Notes: generated by a model from the sequence alone, not told the origin. Positions 1-12,231 are shown, numbered from the stretch's first letter. The stretch is DNA of 64,000 nt from Pristionchus mayeri (GCA_036245805.1 BTRK01000004.1:1364001-1428000), one strand, 5' to 3'. A program made the numbers and translations.

Positions 1-1676
1 GGCGATCTCGACCCGGCCTCTCCCTTGCCCTCAGTGAGCATCTCCATTGAAGGTGTCCAGATGGCTGGAAATTTTAATTTTCAACTTCTTCTCCATTATC
101 GTGTTTCATTTTTGCTATTTTCTTAGAATTATTAGAGACAGTGAGAAGACCAACTACACACACAAATGATAAGGATCACCGGTCGCGGGCCAGAGAGCGT
201 TCACGGCGATTCCGTACGGTCGCAACTCCTCTGCCATGCCCAGCACGCACATGGACATGCCGAATCTGCAAGCATACATTTACCATGTACGATCAAAATC
301 ACTTCAAATTGCACGTTTGTTTGACGAAATGAAATTCGACTAAAACGGCAAGAGCGAATTGACTAGAAAACCAACTTGGTCATCGTATAGGCGACATGGG
401 GACCGAACCTGCGAATGCCAATTCATGACAAACATTAATCGGAGAAGGCTAACTAACCATATTTTGTCCATGGTGAGTGGGGGTGAAATATTGAGAATGT
501 GCGGGTTCATGCCCTTTTTTAGATGAGGAAGGCAGGCTTTTGACCTGGAAAAGCAATGAAGAACCTATGCTTGCTGTTCTCAAACGAGTAGAGCTCCAGT
601 TTCCACACCATCTCTTCCCAATTTTCGGCACCTACATCAGAAAGGTGCCTCTAGTGTTTATTGAGTGCATCAAATCGTAGCGTCTCATATCCGTGTCCTC
701 CGTTCCTGTATATGAATTTATTATTTATGGAAAAAATCGTTAAACAAACCAGTCAAGCTGGTAGCGGATGCATTGTTTACAAGAATGTCGATACCCCCGA
801 ATCTGTAAAATAAAAGTTGCAAACGAGCGCTCGGCTCGCATTTTATGCTCTGAGAATAGATTAATCTTCGAGGGAAAATTCAATAAATACCTCATAGCGG
901 CTTTCTCAACGCATTCTTGCACGTTCTCCTCGTCCCTGACATCGAGAAGAAGCGGAAGCGCCCTGCCTCCCGCCTGGAGAGTCAATGAGCATAGCTTAGA
1001 AATATTCGCATCGGTAGACATCCATTTGTATCATCTTTTCTTCATTATTTTCTTCGATGCAACTCTTCAGGAATTGGATTTCCTATTTTTTCTCGATTGA
1101 GGGTCAAAAACTCATGTGTGAAAAATTGAGTACCACTTTGAGAGAGGTGCCCGAATCGAGGTAACCTAGACGCTATTAATGGAAACTCTTATCAGGGTGC
1201 AGTATTTTTCGCGTTCCTTGTTTATCTGATAACATTTTGTATGGCGATCCCTCGTTGATCACACGTGATACAAACATCTCATTGTATTTCTGGTGTAATG
1301 TCATCATTCAGACACATTATCAGAGTGTTTCTCGCCTTCTCGATTTCCTCTGCAGCAGTGTAGATTGTCTCGGCCATCTTGGGGTGGGGAATGACCGTTT
1401 TTGCAGCCACGACGATATTTGCGCCATCCTGCAAGAATTGTTTGTATTCTTTTAGGGTGGGACCAGATGTTAGTGAAGGAAGAACATAATGAAATACAGG
1501 AGGAATGAGATAAATTTGCGCAGTAAATTTGAAAAGAAATGTGAACAATAATCAAATTTACAAAGATGATTAAGGCTAACCTTGGCCAGCCTCAGCGCGA
1601 TCTCCTTCCCGATTCCCCGCGCTGCTCCCGTTATAAGAGCAGTGCGACCGGAGAAAAATCTTCTTAAAGGAAACAT
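1..1676 (-). CDS. HSDL2: HSDL2-like short-chain dehydrogenase (5' nine exons, runs off window)
   Basis: An NAD(P)-dependent short-chain dehydrogenase/reductase of the HSDL2 (hydroxysteroid dehydrogenase-like 2) type, a mitochondrial/peroxisomal enzyme usually followed by an SCP2 lipid-binding domain; that 3' part is outside the window. Nine exons read in frame on the minus strand: 1581-1676, 1336-1424, 891-973, 750-802, 636-705, 458-544, 376-408, 180-265, 64-1. Visible landmarks are the cofactor motif TGAARGIG, then DGANIVVAAKT, VDVRDE-like LDVRDEENV, DILVNNAS, NTRGTFL, HILNISPP, the catalytic YTMTK (Y-x-x-x-K), GMSMCVLGMAEE and VNALWPAT. The start at 1676 gives MFPLRRFFSGRTALITG, matching the family's short N-terminus. 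Intron 2 seems to use a GC donor (1334-1335). C. elegans has a similar gene, so this is probably a conserved ortholog. Confidence 0.9.
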
Positions 1677-2606
1677 ATTTTCATTCTTCGCAAATTAACC
1701 ATGTACCAAAATATCTTACCCGGGCATTATGGGCAGTAGGAAGATATCGAGAACTGCAAACGTCGTATTCAACAATATTCAATGGAGAAGAAATGAGATA
1801 GATGGAGACAACAAACGTTGCAGCGACAATGAGTGTAAAGAAGGAAAGGGGAATGATTGCTGGTCACCTGATGTCCCTCCATCAAACATTGAGAGTATTC
1901 CCTTGAACCACGTGAATTGGGAGAGATAACACACGTTGAATAATAAGGGATACACTGAGACTGCCTTGTTCGTTTATTGTTCGAAGAGTATCGAAAAATT
2001 GGAAAGCGATCGCAGACTTCCAGAATCGAATCGTCAAGCTTAAAACAGTAACTTGCAATAGATACACGGTCAAATGGTCGTTCGACGAGCCAGGTCAGTT
2101 CAAATGCTAAGTAATATTCCGTTTTCGTTACACGGTCAGTCAATTACACCATCGCTTGACTGATTGTGAGTCATGCTCACTTCATTATGCAGACCGGTGG
2201 TGTAGGATCAGAGAGTGCGTAGTAATAAAGAATACAAATTGTCGGTGAGTTGCATGTTTTCTCGAGTGACTCCAGATGTTGTATACAGCAAAAAGTCATG
2301 CAGTCATATTTTTCAGGCAATGGAGTGCAGAAACAGAGTCAGACCGAACAACGAATGGGCGGAAGCGCCCACCACTTTTCCTGCGCCAGCACCTGAGTAC
2401 GATCATGTGAAGGGTCACCTCAACAATTCAATTATCTATCCATTTCCTCTTTCCATTCGGCTCGTCTAGAAGCACGTGGCATGATAATAATAATAATATC
2501 GATACCACAAGTATTTATTGTAGTGAGATTGGATACATGATTACGACTCTCCTGTATTGTTATTCTATCACAAACGTCCTGATTACAAGCAGACATATGT
2601 AAGATA
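1677..2606. other. Intergenic, no gene recognised
   Basis: Spacer between the 5' end of the HSDL2-like gene and the 3' end of the first GNAT gene. It probably holds the HSDL2 promoter and the GNAT 3' UTR. A short ATA/TAA microsatellite lies near 2482-2500. The short open frames here show no family motif and no exon pattern. Confidence 0.5.
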
Positions 2607-4432
2607 TTAGCTCTTCTTAAAGGGCAGATAGAGTAGTTTCGCGGCCTCGGCTTCATCTGGAAGCTCTACTCGTTGGCCATTCGATCGTATGAGTTCCTTC
2701 CTGATAGTGGAAATCTCGTATTTTTTGCACAATTCAAATATACTAATTTGGTATTCATTTTTAGCAACCAATTTCGGTTTCTTAACTTCAAGCACCAAGA
2801 GTTCACACTACTATATAGATCAAATAGACAAAAAACATACGGTTTGGACATGGCGAGAATTTTGTATCCATTCCTAGTCAGGAGTAGCTGACTGGCGAAC
2901 GAGGTGGACTCTGCCATGATCCCGTCGAATCCGGACGACTGAAAAGTTTTTTTTTCAAATTAATCTTTAAATTGTATATTTGCCATCTAGGACAGCGAAT
3001 AAAATCAGCGTGAAACGTTTTGGCAAACATTACGGCATGCACACGACACTATGAAGATTTACGCTGAATTCAACGAATTTCCAAAACCAACCCTCACCCT
3101 CAGTTGGTCAAAGTCCAGGTCGAGATGCATCAGATACTGCCCGATTCCCTGTCCTTGATGCACACGATCGACGTAGATGACCTCGCGACGGAGCACCTGG
3201 AATTATGTTTGTTTTTACGAACATAGACCATTTTTGCGGGGCAGAGGATTTGTCGGGATGCACGAAATTTGAGTTTGTCAACAAAAGTTAGTATGTGTCG
3301 GCGAATGTTCAGGCATAAGACATGAACCTAACATGAAATCGCGAACCTTCTCAGCTTCTGGGCGGAGACTCCAGATTTGCGTCTTGAGATTACCGAGAAT
3401 CTTAGCTGCAATCGAATGGAATGAATAATAATCTTGGCGAAAGAGAACAATTTCGTGGAACATTGCATATGGAAGGATTGTGGAAGAACACAGCCAAGGC
3501 TTCCCACCCCCCTAGAGATAAGTTGACCTTTGTGAAGAAACACGAAGTTATAGTGAATACTCACCAAACATCATCGTGTTCTCGTCCAGTTTGGTAAAGT
3601 CGAAATCGTTACGAGTGTCCTGAAAAGTTTTAACGTTTTAGTTTTTTAATCCAAAAAATCGCATTTTCTCTGGTACCTTCCCGTCTCGTCGCCACTCAGA
3701 CATGAGCCGAACTCCGATCATCTGAAATATTACCTTAATTGTATTTTAATATTCGGTTAATTTAAATTTTATTCAAAATATCAATGCCACTAGGGTAAAT
3801 GGGCGCAAAAACCTTTCCGGTCTCCTTGTGCATGACTCTGATGCCGTAAGGGTACTTGAGCGCATTGGAGACAATCCAGTCCATGAATTCGCCGCCATTG
3901 TGCGACGCTATTCCAAGTGCCTGAAAGTGTATTATTTTGCCCATTTTTAAGGTTGCTGCACACGTGCATACATCACACGAATAATACAAACATTTCTTTC
4001 TGCACCAATATTTTTTTCAATAATTCTTGTTAGAGTTTGACCTAAAACCGGATAAGTAACAATTAGATTTCGAGAAACGGGCCTTCGTCTCGTCATTTCC
4101 AATTCTCTCTAGTCGATCGGTCGATCTAGAGAGTCGAGAAAATGAAGGCCCCGTTTATCGAACTCCAACGCTCTAATTCTAACTCTGGAATGCGGATCGA
4201 CGGCGTAGAATCCCTTTCGAGTGGTGTCCATGACCATCCCATGATCGCGGCTCTCAATCGGAATGAAGTCGTACTTCTCCGTCAACAGTATCAAAGGCTT
4301 CACTAAAAAATCCGTTTTATGACGTTTTCCCATTGTCCATATCCGGAAAATGTCCGTAATAAACCAAAAAGAGCCAAAAGTCGGACCTTTTCTGGACACA
4401 CGAGCAAGACTCCTTGCGGTAGTTGCGAGCAT
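2607..4432 (-). CDS. GNAT N-acetyltransferase, nematode paralog 1
   Basis: Multi-exon GCN5-related acetyltransferase. The reading starts MLATTARSLARVSRK (4387-4432), then KYDFIPIESRDHGMVMD (4185-4305), GGEFMDWIVSNALKYPYG (~3834-3921), MIGVRLMSEWRRDGK (~3677-3721), DFDFTKLDENTMMF (~3570-3618), NLKTQIWSLRPEAEK (~3346-3406), the acetyl-CoA loop VHQGQGIGQYLM inside VLRREVIYVDR (~3110-3198), GFDGIMAESTSFASQLL (~2851-2939) and the last exon ending LLYLPFKKS with TAA at 2607-2609. Motif A keeps the Q-G-Q-G-I-G pattern that binds the CoA pyrophosphate. The architecture resembles nematode-expanded acetyltransferases (possibly those carrying DUF1248), but the substrate is unknown. It sits head-to-tail with a close paralog at 4967-6812, so the pair arose by local duplication. 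The ATG follows a TTCAG acceptor, fitting trans-splicing or a missed first exon. Confidence 0.85.
4064..4170. mobile_element. hAT-type MITE (AGTTCGATAAACGGGCC family)
   Basis: Imperfect palindrome in an intron of GNAT paralog 1. The left end reads TAGATTTCGAGAAACGGGCC and the right end reads GGCCCCGTTTATCGAACTC, with CTCTCTAG/CTAGAGAG in the middle. Same family as the copies at 29711 and 30545. No clean target duplication is seen here. Confidence 0.7.
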
Positions 4433-4442
4433 CTTCTGAATA
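4433..4442 (-). promoter_or_regulatory. Candidate trans-splice acceptor upstream of GNAT paralog 1
   Basis: On the minus strand CTATTCAG is followed by AAG and then the ATG at 4432. GNAT paralog 2 has the same arrangement (TTTTCAG-AAC-ATG). This fits a spliced-leader acceptor; a short upstream 5' exon would look the same. Confidence 0.4.
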
Positions 4443-4966
4443 GATTCTTCTGGGCATATTTTAGACAAAACGTGATGCACGCAACTGAGAAATGCTGAAT
4501 AATATTGCTAGGGAAAAAGCCGGCGCTGCTACTAAACATATTGAAATGAGAGAGAGAGAGCTGCTGCGTGAGAGGGAGCCATCGTTTTCCCGTCTCTCTC
4601 TGTGAGTGCCGCGGCTGTTTACAGGCCGACTACAGCGCTCTCTTTCCCTGTGCGCTCACACTTCTCCCTCTATCTCTGCGGAAACGAAGCGTCCGCCAAA
4701 CGAAAACAACAAGAAGGATGCGAATGGCACATGAGGCACATGAATCATACGGCCAAAGTTCGGGCATTTATTCGCGAGAAAATCGAAATACTAGGAGTAG
4801 TTGTATGATAGTCGTCTTCAGTGAGAAATCGAAAACTGTTGTCATTATCAGTTGCCGTGTAGCGACGACAAGCATAGTAGTAAAACATTTAGTGCAAATA
4901 ATCCGTTTCTCATTTGTTTATTTTCTTTCTCACAAAAGTATAATTTGAACAGATGAATCTCTGGAA

Positions 4967-6812
4967 CTAGGATTTAAGGTTGAGGTAGAGCAATTTCGCC
5001 GCCTGGGTTTCATCGGGGAGAACGACTCGCTGACCACTCGCTCGGATGAGCTCCTTCCTAAAAGCAGAGCAGAGATAATTGACCTTTATATTTATGTAGC
5101 GTTAGTTCTCAGGAGAAAAGCGAATGGAAATGGAAAAAAGTGTTTGTTCTCAATCTGCCTTTTTTGCAGAAATGGGATAAATTTGAAATTCCGGGAAATG
5201 CCCAATCAGACTAACACTCATTTCCTTTCCCCATTTCCATCCGCTTTCTCCTGAGAATTAATACGGCATTGCTCTTTACTCTTATCATGAACCACTGAGA
5301 GGGGTCGACAACAACTCACGGTTTGGAAGTGGCCAATTTTTTGTATCCATTCGTCGCCAGTAACATTTGATTTGCATATGAAGTCGACTCCGACATGATT
5401 CCGTCGATCCCGGACAACTGAAATCGCACACTTTTTCTTTGGAATTTGTATTTGTGGTCATATTTTTTTCAAAATGTGGATAGTAAAATAGTAGATACAA
5501 AACGTAAGTTCAAAACCTACAGTGAGTTTGTCAAAGTCCATGTTGAGATGCAGAAGATGCTGCGCGATTCCCCGCCGTTGATGCGCATAATCGACATAGG
5601 TTATCTCACGACGGAGCACCTGAAATGTCGTGAAGAGTTCGATAGACGGGCGTTTGCCATTTCACACTCGATTTAGACCGGTAGAGCGGTGAAAGTAGTG
5701 GAAATGAAGTGGCAAAGGCCCCTTTGTTCTAATGTGTGTAATGCTAGATCGGAAGTGAATCCGGGAAGGCGAGAAACTTTTATGTCAGAGACTGTATTGC
5801 AATCTTATTCTCATGGGATCTGGTGTCATTGTTGAAAATACAAAAAAAATCCTCGAACCTTCTCAGCCTCCGGTCGGAGAGTCCAGATTTGCTTCTTGAG
5901 ATTGCCGAGAATGTTTGCTGCAATAGTTGGAGATAAGTAAAATAACAGAAGGAAGAGCAATTTTACTTAGGAAGGTGGTTTTTTTCGAAACAACGCATTT
6001 AAAGTTCGAATGGGAATCTGTCAAGTGGAGAGAAAATTAATCAAATAATAGCAAAAATAAAATTCTTTAAATCTTTTAAAAATATGATTACCGAACATCA
6101 TCGTGCTTTCGTCCAGCTTCGAGAAGTCAAAGTCGTTCCACATTTCCTTAAAGAAAGACCTGTAAAACTCATTCCGAAATCCGTAAATCTGACTTTGTCG
6201 CTCTTTTTCCACTCAGAAATCAACCGAACTCCGATCATCTGAAATTATGAATGTTTATACATATTTAAAATTTAAAAATAATTGGTAGACTAACCTTTCC
6301 GGTCTCCTTGTGCATGACTCTGTAGCTGTAATTGTACTTGAGTGCTTTAGAGACAAGCCAATCCATGAATTCTCCACCGTTCTGAGCAGTTATCCCAAGA
6401 GCCTGAATAATATTGTTTGATCGCTTGCTTTTGTGATGCAACCTTCAGAGTCCAAAGTGTCTCATTGTATCAGTATCTTCAGAATTTTAGGCGTCCGTCC
6501 GACGTTTTGAATTTAATAAATAACAAGCAGTACTAACTGACTCTGCAATGTGGGTCGACGGCGTAGAATCCCTTTCGAGTGGTGTCCATGACCATTCCGT
6601 GATCTCGTTTCTCAATAGGCACGAAGTCATACGTCTCCGTCAAGAGTGCGGGAGTCACTGAAAAGGACGTAGTCATAATAAGAATTACTTGATTTATATT
6701 TTTTTTTCGATGAAGCCAAAGTTTTCCATGGCCAATTGCCAAGGCGTTAACTATCAAAATTCGAACTTTTTCTGGACAACCTAGCCAGCAGTCGAGGCGT
6801 AGTTGAAAGCAT
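4967..6812 (-). CDS. GNAT N-acetyltransferase, nematode paralog 2
   Basis: Tandem paralog of the gene at 2607-4432, with matching exons: MLSTTPRLLARLSRK (~6763-6812), TYDFVPIEKRDHGMVMD (~6541-6660), GGEFMDWLVSKALKYNYS (~6298-6404), MIGVRLISEWKKSDK (~6194-6240), DFDFSKLDESTMMF (~6093-6150), NLKKQIWTLRPEAEK (~5859-5921), VLRREITYVDYAHQ (~5521-5620), GIDGIMSESTSYANQ (~5324-5419) and a last exon ending AAKLLYLNLKS with TAG at 4967-4969. All frames join cleanly. The CoA-binding loop differs from its neighbour: HQRRGIAQHLL replaces HQGQGIGQYLM, so the loop still has a basic/Gly pattern but loses one glycine, which may change activity or cofactor affinity. Substrate unknown. Confidence 0.85.
5106..5258. 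repeat. Small palindromic repeat in a GNAT intron
   Basis: The left arm CTCAGGAGAAAAGCGAATGG and the right arm CCATCCGCTTTCTCCTGAG are inverted copies about 100 bp apart, inside an intron of GNAT paralog 2. A MITE-like element; no target duplication is clear. Confidence 0.6.
5637..5735. mobile_element. hAT-type MITE, degenerate copy
   Basis: AGTTCGATAGACGGGCG at the left, AGACCGGTAGAGCGG in the middle and GGCAAAGGCCCC at the right match the layout of the family seen at 4064 and 29711. Intronic in GNAT paralog 2. Confidence 0.55.
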
Positions 6813-7544
6813 GTTCTGAAAATGTGTTTCGTTAGAAATACAATGTATTATCACTACGCGAGAACATTATTACAGGTGAAATACGTAGGCAGATTGGAGC
6901 AGCGCTTGTTATTGAGGTCTCCGCTTTTTTTTGCTGTGGCCCCGTTTGCAGGCCAATCCTCAATCTCACTCTCTCTCTCACTCTTTTTCTCCATCTCTAA
7001 ATCTAATCTCTCGCCCCTCGTGCCACTCTATCTCAGCGGAAACGACGCGCCTGCCTCGAAACCAGCCACAACAACAATATTGCAGATTCATACAGCACAT
7101 GGTGAAGGAATCCTACGGCGAAAGTGTGGAAAGTAGGTAATATAATAGTTGGCATCGTAAGAGCCGGAAAAGTGCAAAGAGATTGTGTAATTTCCTGACT
7201 TTTTTTATCGAAAGAGTTGAGCTATCGATGCAGACACAAACAACAAGTTTGAATCAGTAAAATAAACCCAGTCGACTGCCATGGGGCATTTCTTCGAGTT
7301 GTACATTAAATAGAGCATCTTGGGTTTGTAGAACCGAAGAAGAAAGTATCGCAACTACATTTCCCATCCCGAAATTGTGCGTCATGGCAATTTCTACAAT
7401 CCATATTCACGGTTTCGAGAAAATTCGCTCCATATATGCAAGTAACTTTCCATTACCCTATTTATTTTAGGGAAAGGTCCACATCACCTGTTGAATTGGA
7501 ATCACCTGTAGTAGAGAATCTGATCTCTCAACTAGAGAGGCACT
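6813..7544. other. Intergenic region between GNAT and receptor genes
   Basis: Divergent promoter region between the minus-strand GNAT paralog 2 and the plus-strand receptor. A CTCTCT-rich stretch lies at about 6962-7035. No gene was recognised; the open frames across the low-complexity stretch have no supporting motifs. Confidence 0.45.
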
Positions 7545-9626
7545 TTGCCTCTTGACTCCCACATGATCTCGCCTCCCGATCCTTCTCTAGTACAAGTATT
7601 CTCATTGTTCAAGACAGTAATCGGGGTGGTCTCCCTCATCCTCACTCTCATCTCCATTCTCCTCGTTCTCTTCTGCTCGGGAAGAACGAGTCCCGAGTAT
7701 CGCTACTGCCTTATTGCAGTTATCGTCAGTTCGCTCATCATTCATCAGTAGAGTGCGAAATTCGGGCAATTGTTTCTGTATTTTTAACACTCTCGTCGCT
7801 CGACCAGTCTAGAGAGCGTGCAGAATGAAGAACCGATTACTCGAATTTCTAATTTTAGTTATCATGGGGTGAAATTTTAAAACGGGATTGAGATCATATG
7901 GGTGTCAAACTAGCCTAATAACCAGCGTCGTGAAATAAATCTGTCAACCCTAGTCTTCAAAGTAAAATAGGGAAGCGAAAACGACAGATGGGTGGATTTT
8001 TAAATCTAGGTCGCGATAGGAACCGGTTCCGAAATTCTAACCGTCCATCATCATCGCCTATGTGCAGGTATCAGCTGCTGTTTCCGACTTTAATCTCCAC
8101 TATCTCTTCACGCCCATTCCGATTCTTCCTCACCCCTGTCTCTACACTACGGGACTCCTCCAGATGATGGGAGTGCCCTCAGGCGCATCTTTCGTTTGTT
8201 ATTTGAGCGAGTAGGTACAAGAGTGCGCATCAGGTTGCGTGGATAGTCACAGTGGTGTGCAATGCTCCTCCATATCTGGCATGCTTCCTCTATCGACACC
8301 AGGTCAGTACTAGGGTTGGCTAATCGAGGACGCGTTGTAACATTGTAATGCCTCTCCCTCGCCTGATTGCGAAATACAGTGAAAGGGTTGCATTGTAAAC
8401 GGTGCAAAACGACTTCGACTAGCCAACCATGTAAGAGTAATCCATAACGAGTCAGTAAGAGTAATCCATAACGAGATTTTCACGTTAGAATCATTCCAAT
8501 GCCCAGGTGGTCCTCCTTCCGCGTTCAATCTTTAAACTTCCCTTCGCCCTCAAGTACGGAATAGTGGGGGTGATGTACATCTACTTCGGCGCGCACGGAG
8601 CCCTATTCTGGGTAGGCCGCCTCTTGCGCGTTACGATATCCTTGCAGTTCTTTCTCTTCACTCCTTCCGAGATGGCGCTCTTCAGAAATGTAGGTTCTCT
8701 TTCCTAGATCGCATGAGAACTATTGCCTCATACCGCCCAACATATTTATTTAGAAGGCCGTAGTCCTCTATTGTTCTCAACGTTCCTGCTCTCCTTGCAG
8801 TCTCTGCTCATCCATTGGCCTCTTTCCATCTCCTCCTCAGTCAACTGCTTTAACGATAACGTCGTTTACGCAGCTTGCGTAGTCCTCCTAACTGTCTCCC
8901 TCTGCATTATCTTCCTCATTGCCGTATCCCTACCTCCCTCCTTCTTCCCTCCTTAGTTCTATTTTCAGATTTGTACCCACATCTTCTCCATTCTCTCTCA
9001 TCATTCATCCATGAGCATTTCGGTCAGAAAGTACAACAAAATGATGACCAGAATGCTTCTTGTTCAAGTAAATTTGCAAAACATATCATTATTGATTGAG
9101 CAACCTTACAGGCTCTAGTTCCATGCACCTTCATTCTCTGTCCAATATGTATGGTGTGTGTTCAAGTCCTAGTCAACTTCGAGTCTTACGGTAAGTTGTT
9201 TGAGATTCCGAGACACGTGCCATTGCAATTTATACACTACCTCTACCGGTTGAGTTGAGAGAAAATGAAGAGCCTATGGTATCGTTTAACGAAATCTAGT
9301 CGCCTGTCACTAGAGTTCGAGAAACGATACCATGTTCTTTCCATTCTTTACACTCTCTCACGGCTCGATACTTCTAAAAGTATGTAAATTGAAGAGGCGA
9401 AGGCACGTTTAACGAACTATATGTGATCAATCCCACATCCACTCATTCTCCAGTGAGTCCTCTCCTCGCCGTTGACATCGCTGGTCTCCACTCCCTTATG
9501 CACTCCATTGTCATGATTTCTACCTCGAAGACTTACCGCACGGTGCTCACAAAGATGGCGTTTAAGGCGAGCGAACTGTCCCTCTCTCTTTCTTTTTATC
9601 TCACACAACTCAACGGCACAATTTAG
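7545..9626 (+). CDS. Seven-helix chemoreceptor (Srh/Sri-like), plus strand
   Basis: Serpentine chemoreceptor candidate for sensory cilia. Exons in order: TM1 exon from 7545 or the internal ATG at 7563 (VVSLILTLISILLVLFC), TM2 exon from ~8067 (LHYLFTPIPILPHPCLYTTG), an exon from ~8508 (KYGIVGVMYIYFGAHG), one from ~8643, a TM5 exon from ~8801 (VVYAACVVLLTVSLCIIFLI), an exon from ~8969 with the loop SISVRKYNKMMTRMLLVQ, the TM6 exon ALVPCTFILCP (~9112-9191) and the TM7 exon from ~9454 (HSLMHSIVMISTSKTYRTV). The ending LMHS...KTYR resembles the H...PYR ending of Srh/Sri/Str receptors. The end is uncertain: either stop at 9624-9626 or a GC donor at 9567-9568. Introns hold MITEs at 8304 and 9311. 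Family assignment is moderate; receptor identity is fairly firm. Confidence 0.7.
8304..8430. mobile_element. Palindromic MITE
   Basis: GGTTGGCTAATCGAGGACG at the left and TTCGACTAGCCAACC at the right are inverted. The internal stretch TTGTAATGCCTCTCCCTC resembles the reverse complement of a stretch near 42580-42605, suggesting a dispersed family. It sits in an intron of the plus-strand receptor. Confidence 0.6.
8432..8482. repeat. Two direct repeats of about 21 bp
   Basis: GTAAGAGTAATCCATAACGAG occurs twice back to back, separated by a few bases, next to the MITE at 8304. Probably local slippage after insertion. Confidence 0.7.
9311..9421. mobile_element. hAT-type MITE copy in receptor intron
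   Basis: Starts TAGAGTTCGAGAAACG and ends CGTTTAACGAACTATA, with CTCTCTCACGGCTCGA in the middle; same layout as the family at 29711. Overlapping upstream sequence (9258-9310) holds a second partial inverted copy. Confidence 0.6.
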
Positions 9627-9985
9627 TTGCTGGGACGACCATCAACCTTCTCAGTATCAACTCTTGTGAACACGCATGATGCACAAACAATTTTCCCCGT
9701 CATGCCAAAACCATCCGTGATCAATTCGTCCAGGAACGTTAGTGCACGTTAGTGCAATGTTCCATGTGTTTCAATAGAAAATATATGTCACACACATCAC
9801 TCCATACATCAAGGGAATAGAGAGTTCACCTGCTTGTTCAATTCATTAACTACTACGAAAAATATGTAGAGCTGATTTATACATGATAGTATAAGACATG
9901 TTATATTTTGGTATAAGATGCACTCGAATACAACTTTGTAATCGAACAATTTTTTGTAACTTCATGAATCCAAATCTCAATGATA

Positions 9986-12231
9986 TCAACTGGTGGTAAT
10001 TCCAACTCTGGTACTTTTCTTCTTGATATGCTCGCTCGATTGAGAGTCGACTGCAGGTTGGGGTAAGCAACAGCACATCTGTTGCACGAACCTGTAGTAT
10101 ACAATTATCGTATATGGTTAGATCTATAGTTATAGTTTTCATTGATTGAAATGCCCTGAATTCACACATACCGATTAACTGTGCACATTGATTCACCGAT
10201 GAAATGTTAAAATACAATCATATGTTTTTGTTGGATATAACAATGGTTCCACAAATTCCTCACCAACCTTCGGTATGGACGCAGGACTGTAAGAGTGATG
10301 AGCGGCGAGGCAAACGCGAAGATGCTTATCGTCTATGATTTCAAATTTGATGTATTTGCCAGATGTCTTGCCCACCCCTCTCCAATCCCATGAATTCGTT
10401 TGTTAGTAAATAATTGGAAGCAAACGGATAAATTAGGTAATGAATAATGGTGGACAGGCGGAGGAAAGTAATGGAAGAGATGGAAAAAATGACGAACTAT
10501 ATGAGCAGTTCGCTGCAGGTACATCGACTGGACGAGTCCTATGAAGTCGACGAAAAAGGAGACGGCGCCGAATGCCATGCATGCTGGAAGGAGGGCTTGT
10601 GCTGTGAGCGAGCGCAGGATTGCCTGCTGCCGAGAACGCTCAGCGCCCTGCAACACGAATAGCATTCATGCTGACTTCTTTCTGATGATGGTGAAACACA
10701 TCCAGAACTGTATTCTTATCATGAATCACTGTATTTTTAAGAGCACTAAGCTGTTCTGCTAAGAATTCCCACATGTGTTCCCAAAAAAGACCTACGATCC
10801 GCTGATCTTCGCCACGAGCCTTGCACGAAGGGCAGCTGTTGCGCCGAGACTAGCCAGGAAGAAGCACATTGTGTACACGATCACTCCTCGCTCCAGCCAT
10901 TTCCCGCCTGCTCGACTCGAATACAAATCGAAGGCGCAATAGGTGACGTTCGAAAATTCTGGCAGCTCGATGACGTCAAACGAGCAAGCGTTGAAGAACC
11001 CGATCGGAAATAGAATTTGTTAAGCTGACGAAGATCTATGAATTATTTTGATTAGAATATTTTTAGAGTAATTGCGAACGCCAGGCCTTCGTTGAAGAAG
11101 TTCCCAGCATTCTTCCGTGAAACCCCTTCTTGGAATAGTATAGTCTTCCACGAGAACTTACCCAGAAAAAGCAGCTGGGCACGGTGGAAGCCAGAGCAAT
11201 TGCTAACAAAGTGCGCTTGCTGGGAAAGCATCGGTAGGCGAATGAGAGGAGAAGGAGCATGTTTGAATGGCTCAGCAGTGCGACGTGCAATGCTGAAAGA
11301 GGGCATACCCCGTCCAGGATGTGAACATCGCCAACTGATCGTGAATGTATTTATTCGAATTATGTAAATTTCGAGACAGTCAACCGTAAGGTAAAAGTGA
11401 AGGTGCATCAACATCAACCGATTTACAGTCGTCAATAGACAACTACGCTAGGAATTCAACTACGAATTCCTCGAAAGATCCATGTAACTCACATAATATT
11501 GCGTGACAATGCCGCGAACCGAGCAGCGTGCAAGGGCCAGCGTCATGAAACACGAGGAAGCCGTCCACATTCACAAACCTGCAAGTGCGGAAATTGTCAT
11601 TCTATCTGCAGTTGGAGCTTTGGATTTTTCACTATAACGTTTAAATGTGTCATTCCTTATGATTAAACATTACCTCAAAATTAATGTCTATATAATTATA
11701 GAATTATTTGTTAATTCAAAGTTAATTCGGATACCTGACCACAACTGTTGCACTAGTGATGGCTGCGGTCGTGTCGACTATCGCTGTGTTCATCAGGAAC
11801 ACAGCGAAACAGCGCATATGAGCGGGAGTCCTTCGAATGGATTTGATACTAGCACGATCTGGATTGTTGATGGTTTCGTTGTGAAGACACAAGGTTGAAT
11901 GAGAACTATTGCATCATGATGACTTTGAAATCTCAAACGAAATAGTTCTCATCCTACCTAGTGACGTAGGAAGTTGTCTCATCTCTCTGCATGTACTCCT
12001 CTTGATTTGAGCATCAGAATGAACCCCGATTTTTTTTCTACCCATGACTTTTAGAATCCATACTACAGGAGAGGGCCCAGGAATAAATGAGTAGTACCGA
12101 GTAGTAATTGTGACGATTAGTGTGATGTTCAGCACAAGTGAAATGGAATCCAGAGCAGAAACAATGAGGATATGAGCGAATTCATCTGTCGAAAGCATGG
12201 CAACTACTGAGCTAACAGTGCTCAACAACAA
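9986..12231 (-). CDS. Seven-helix chemoreceptor with GPC motif (Srd-like), apparently intact
   Basis: A complete reading on the minus strand with all seven helices. Exon 1 from 12231 has TM1 (ISLVLNITLIVTITTRYYSF). Next come TM2 (~11733-11853, HMRCFAVFLMNTAIVDTTAA), a TM3 exon (~11494-11570, FLVFHDAGPCTLLGSRHC), TM4 (~11163-11308, MLLLLSFAYRCFPSKRTLL), TM5 (~10794-10995, YTMCFFLASLGATAALRARL), TM6 (~10530-10645, ILRSLTAQALLPACMAFG), TM7 (~10270-10333, PLITLTVLRPYRR) and a polar tail ending GITTS, TGA at 9986-9988. The GPC motif in TM3, SFAYR in TM4 and RPYR after TM7 are shared with the Srd-like genes at 32-34 and 40.5-43.8 kb. No stop or frameshift was found, unlike most neighbours, so this is a likely functional receptor. 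Confidence 0.8.
11906..11958. repeat. Short inverted repeat
   Basis: GAATGAGAACTATTGCATC and GAAATAGTTCTCATCC form an imperfect hairpin in intron 1 of the receptor at 9986-12231. Confidence 0.5.

Noticed and set aside
768..1100. 110-codon plus-strand frame opposite HSDL2 exons
   Set aside because: Antisense shadow of the well-supported HSDL2 exon at 891-973.
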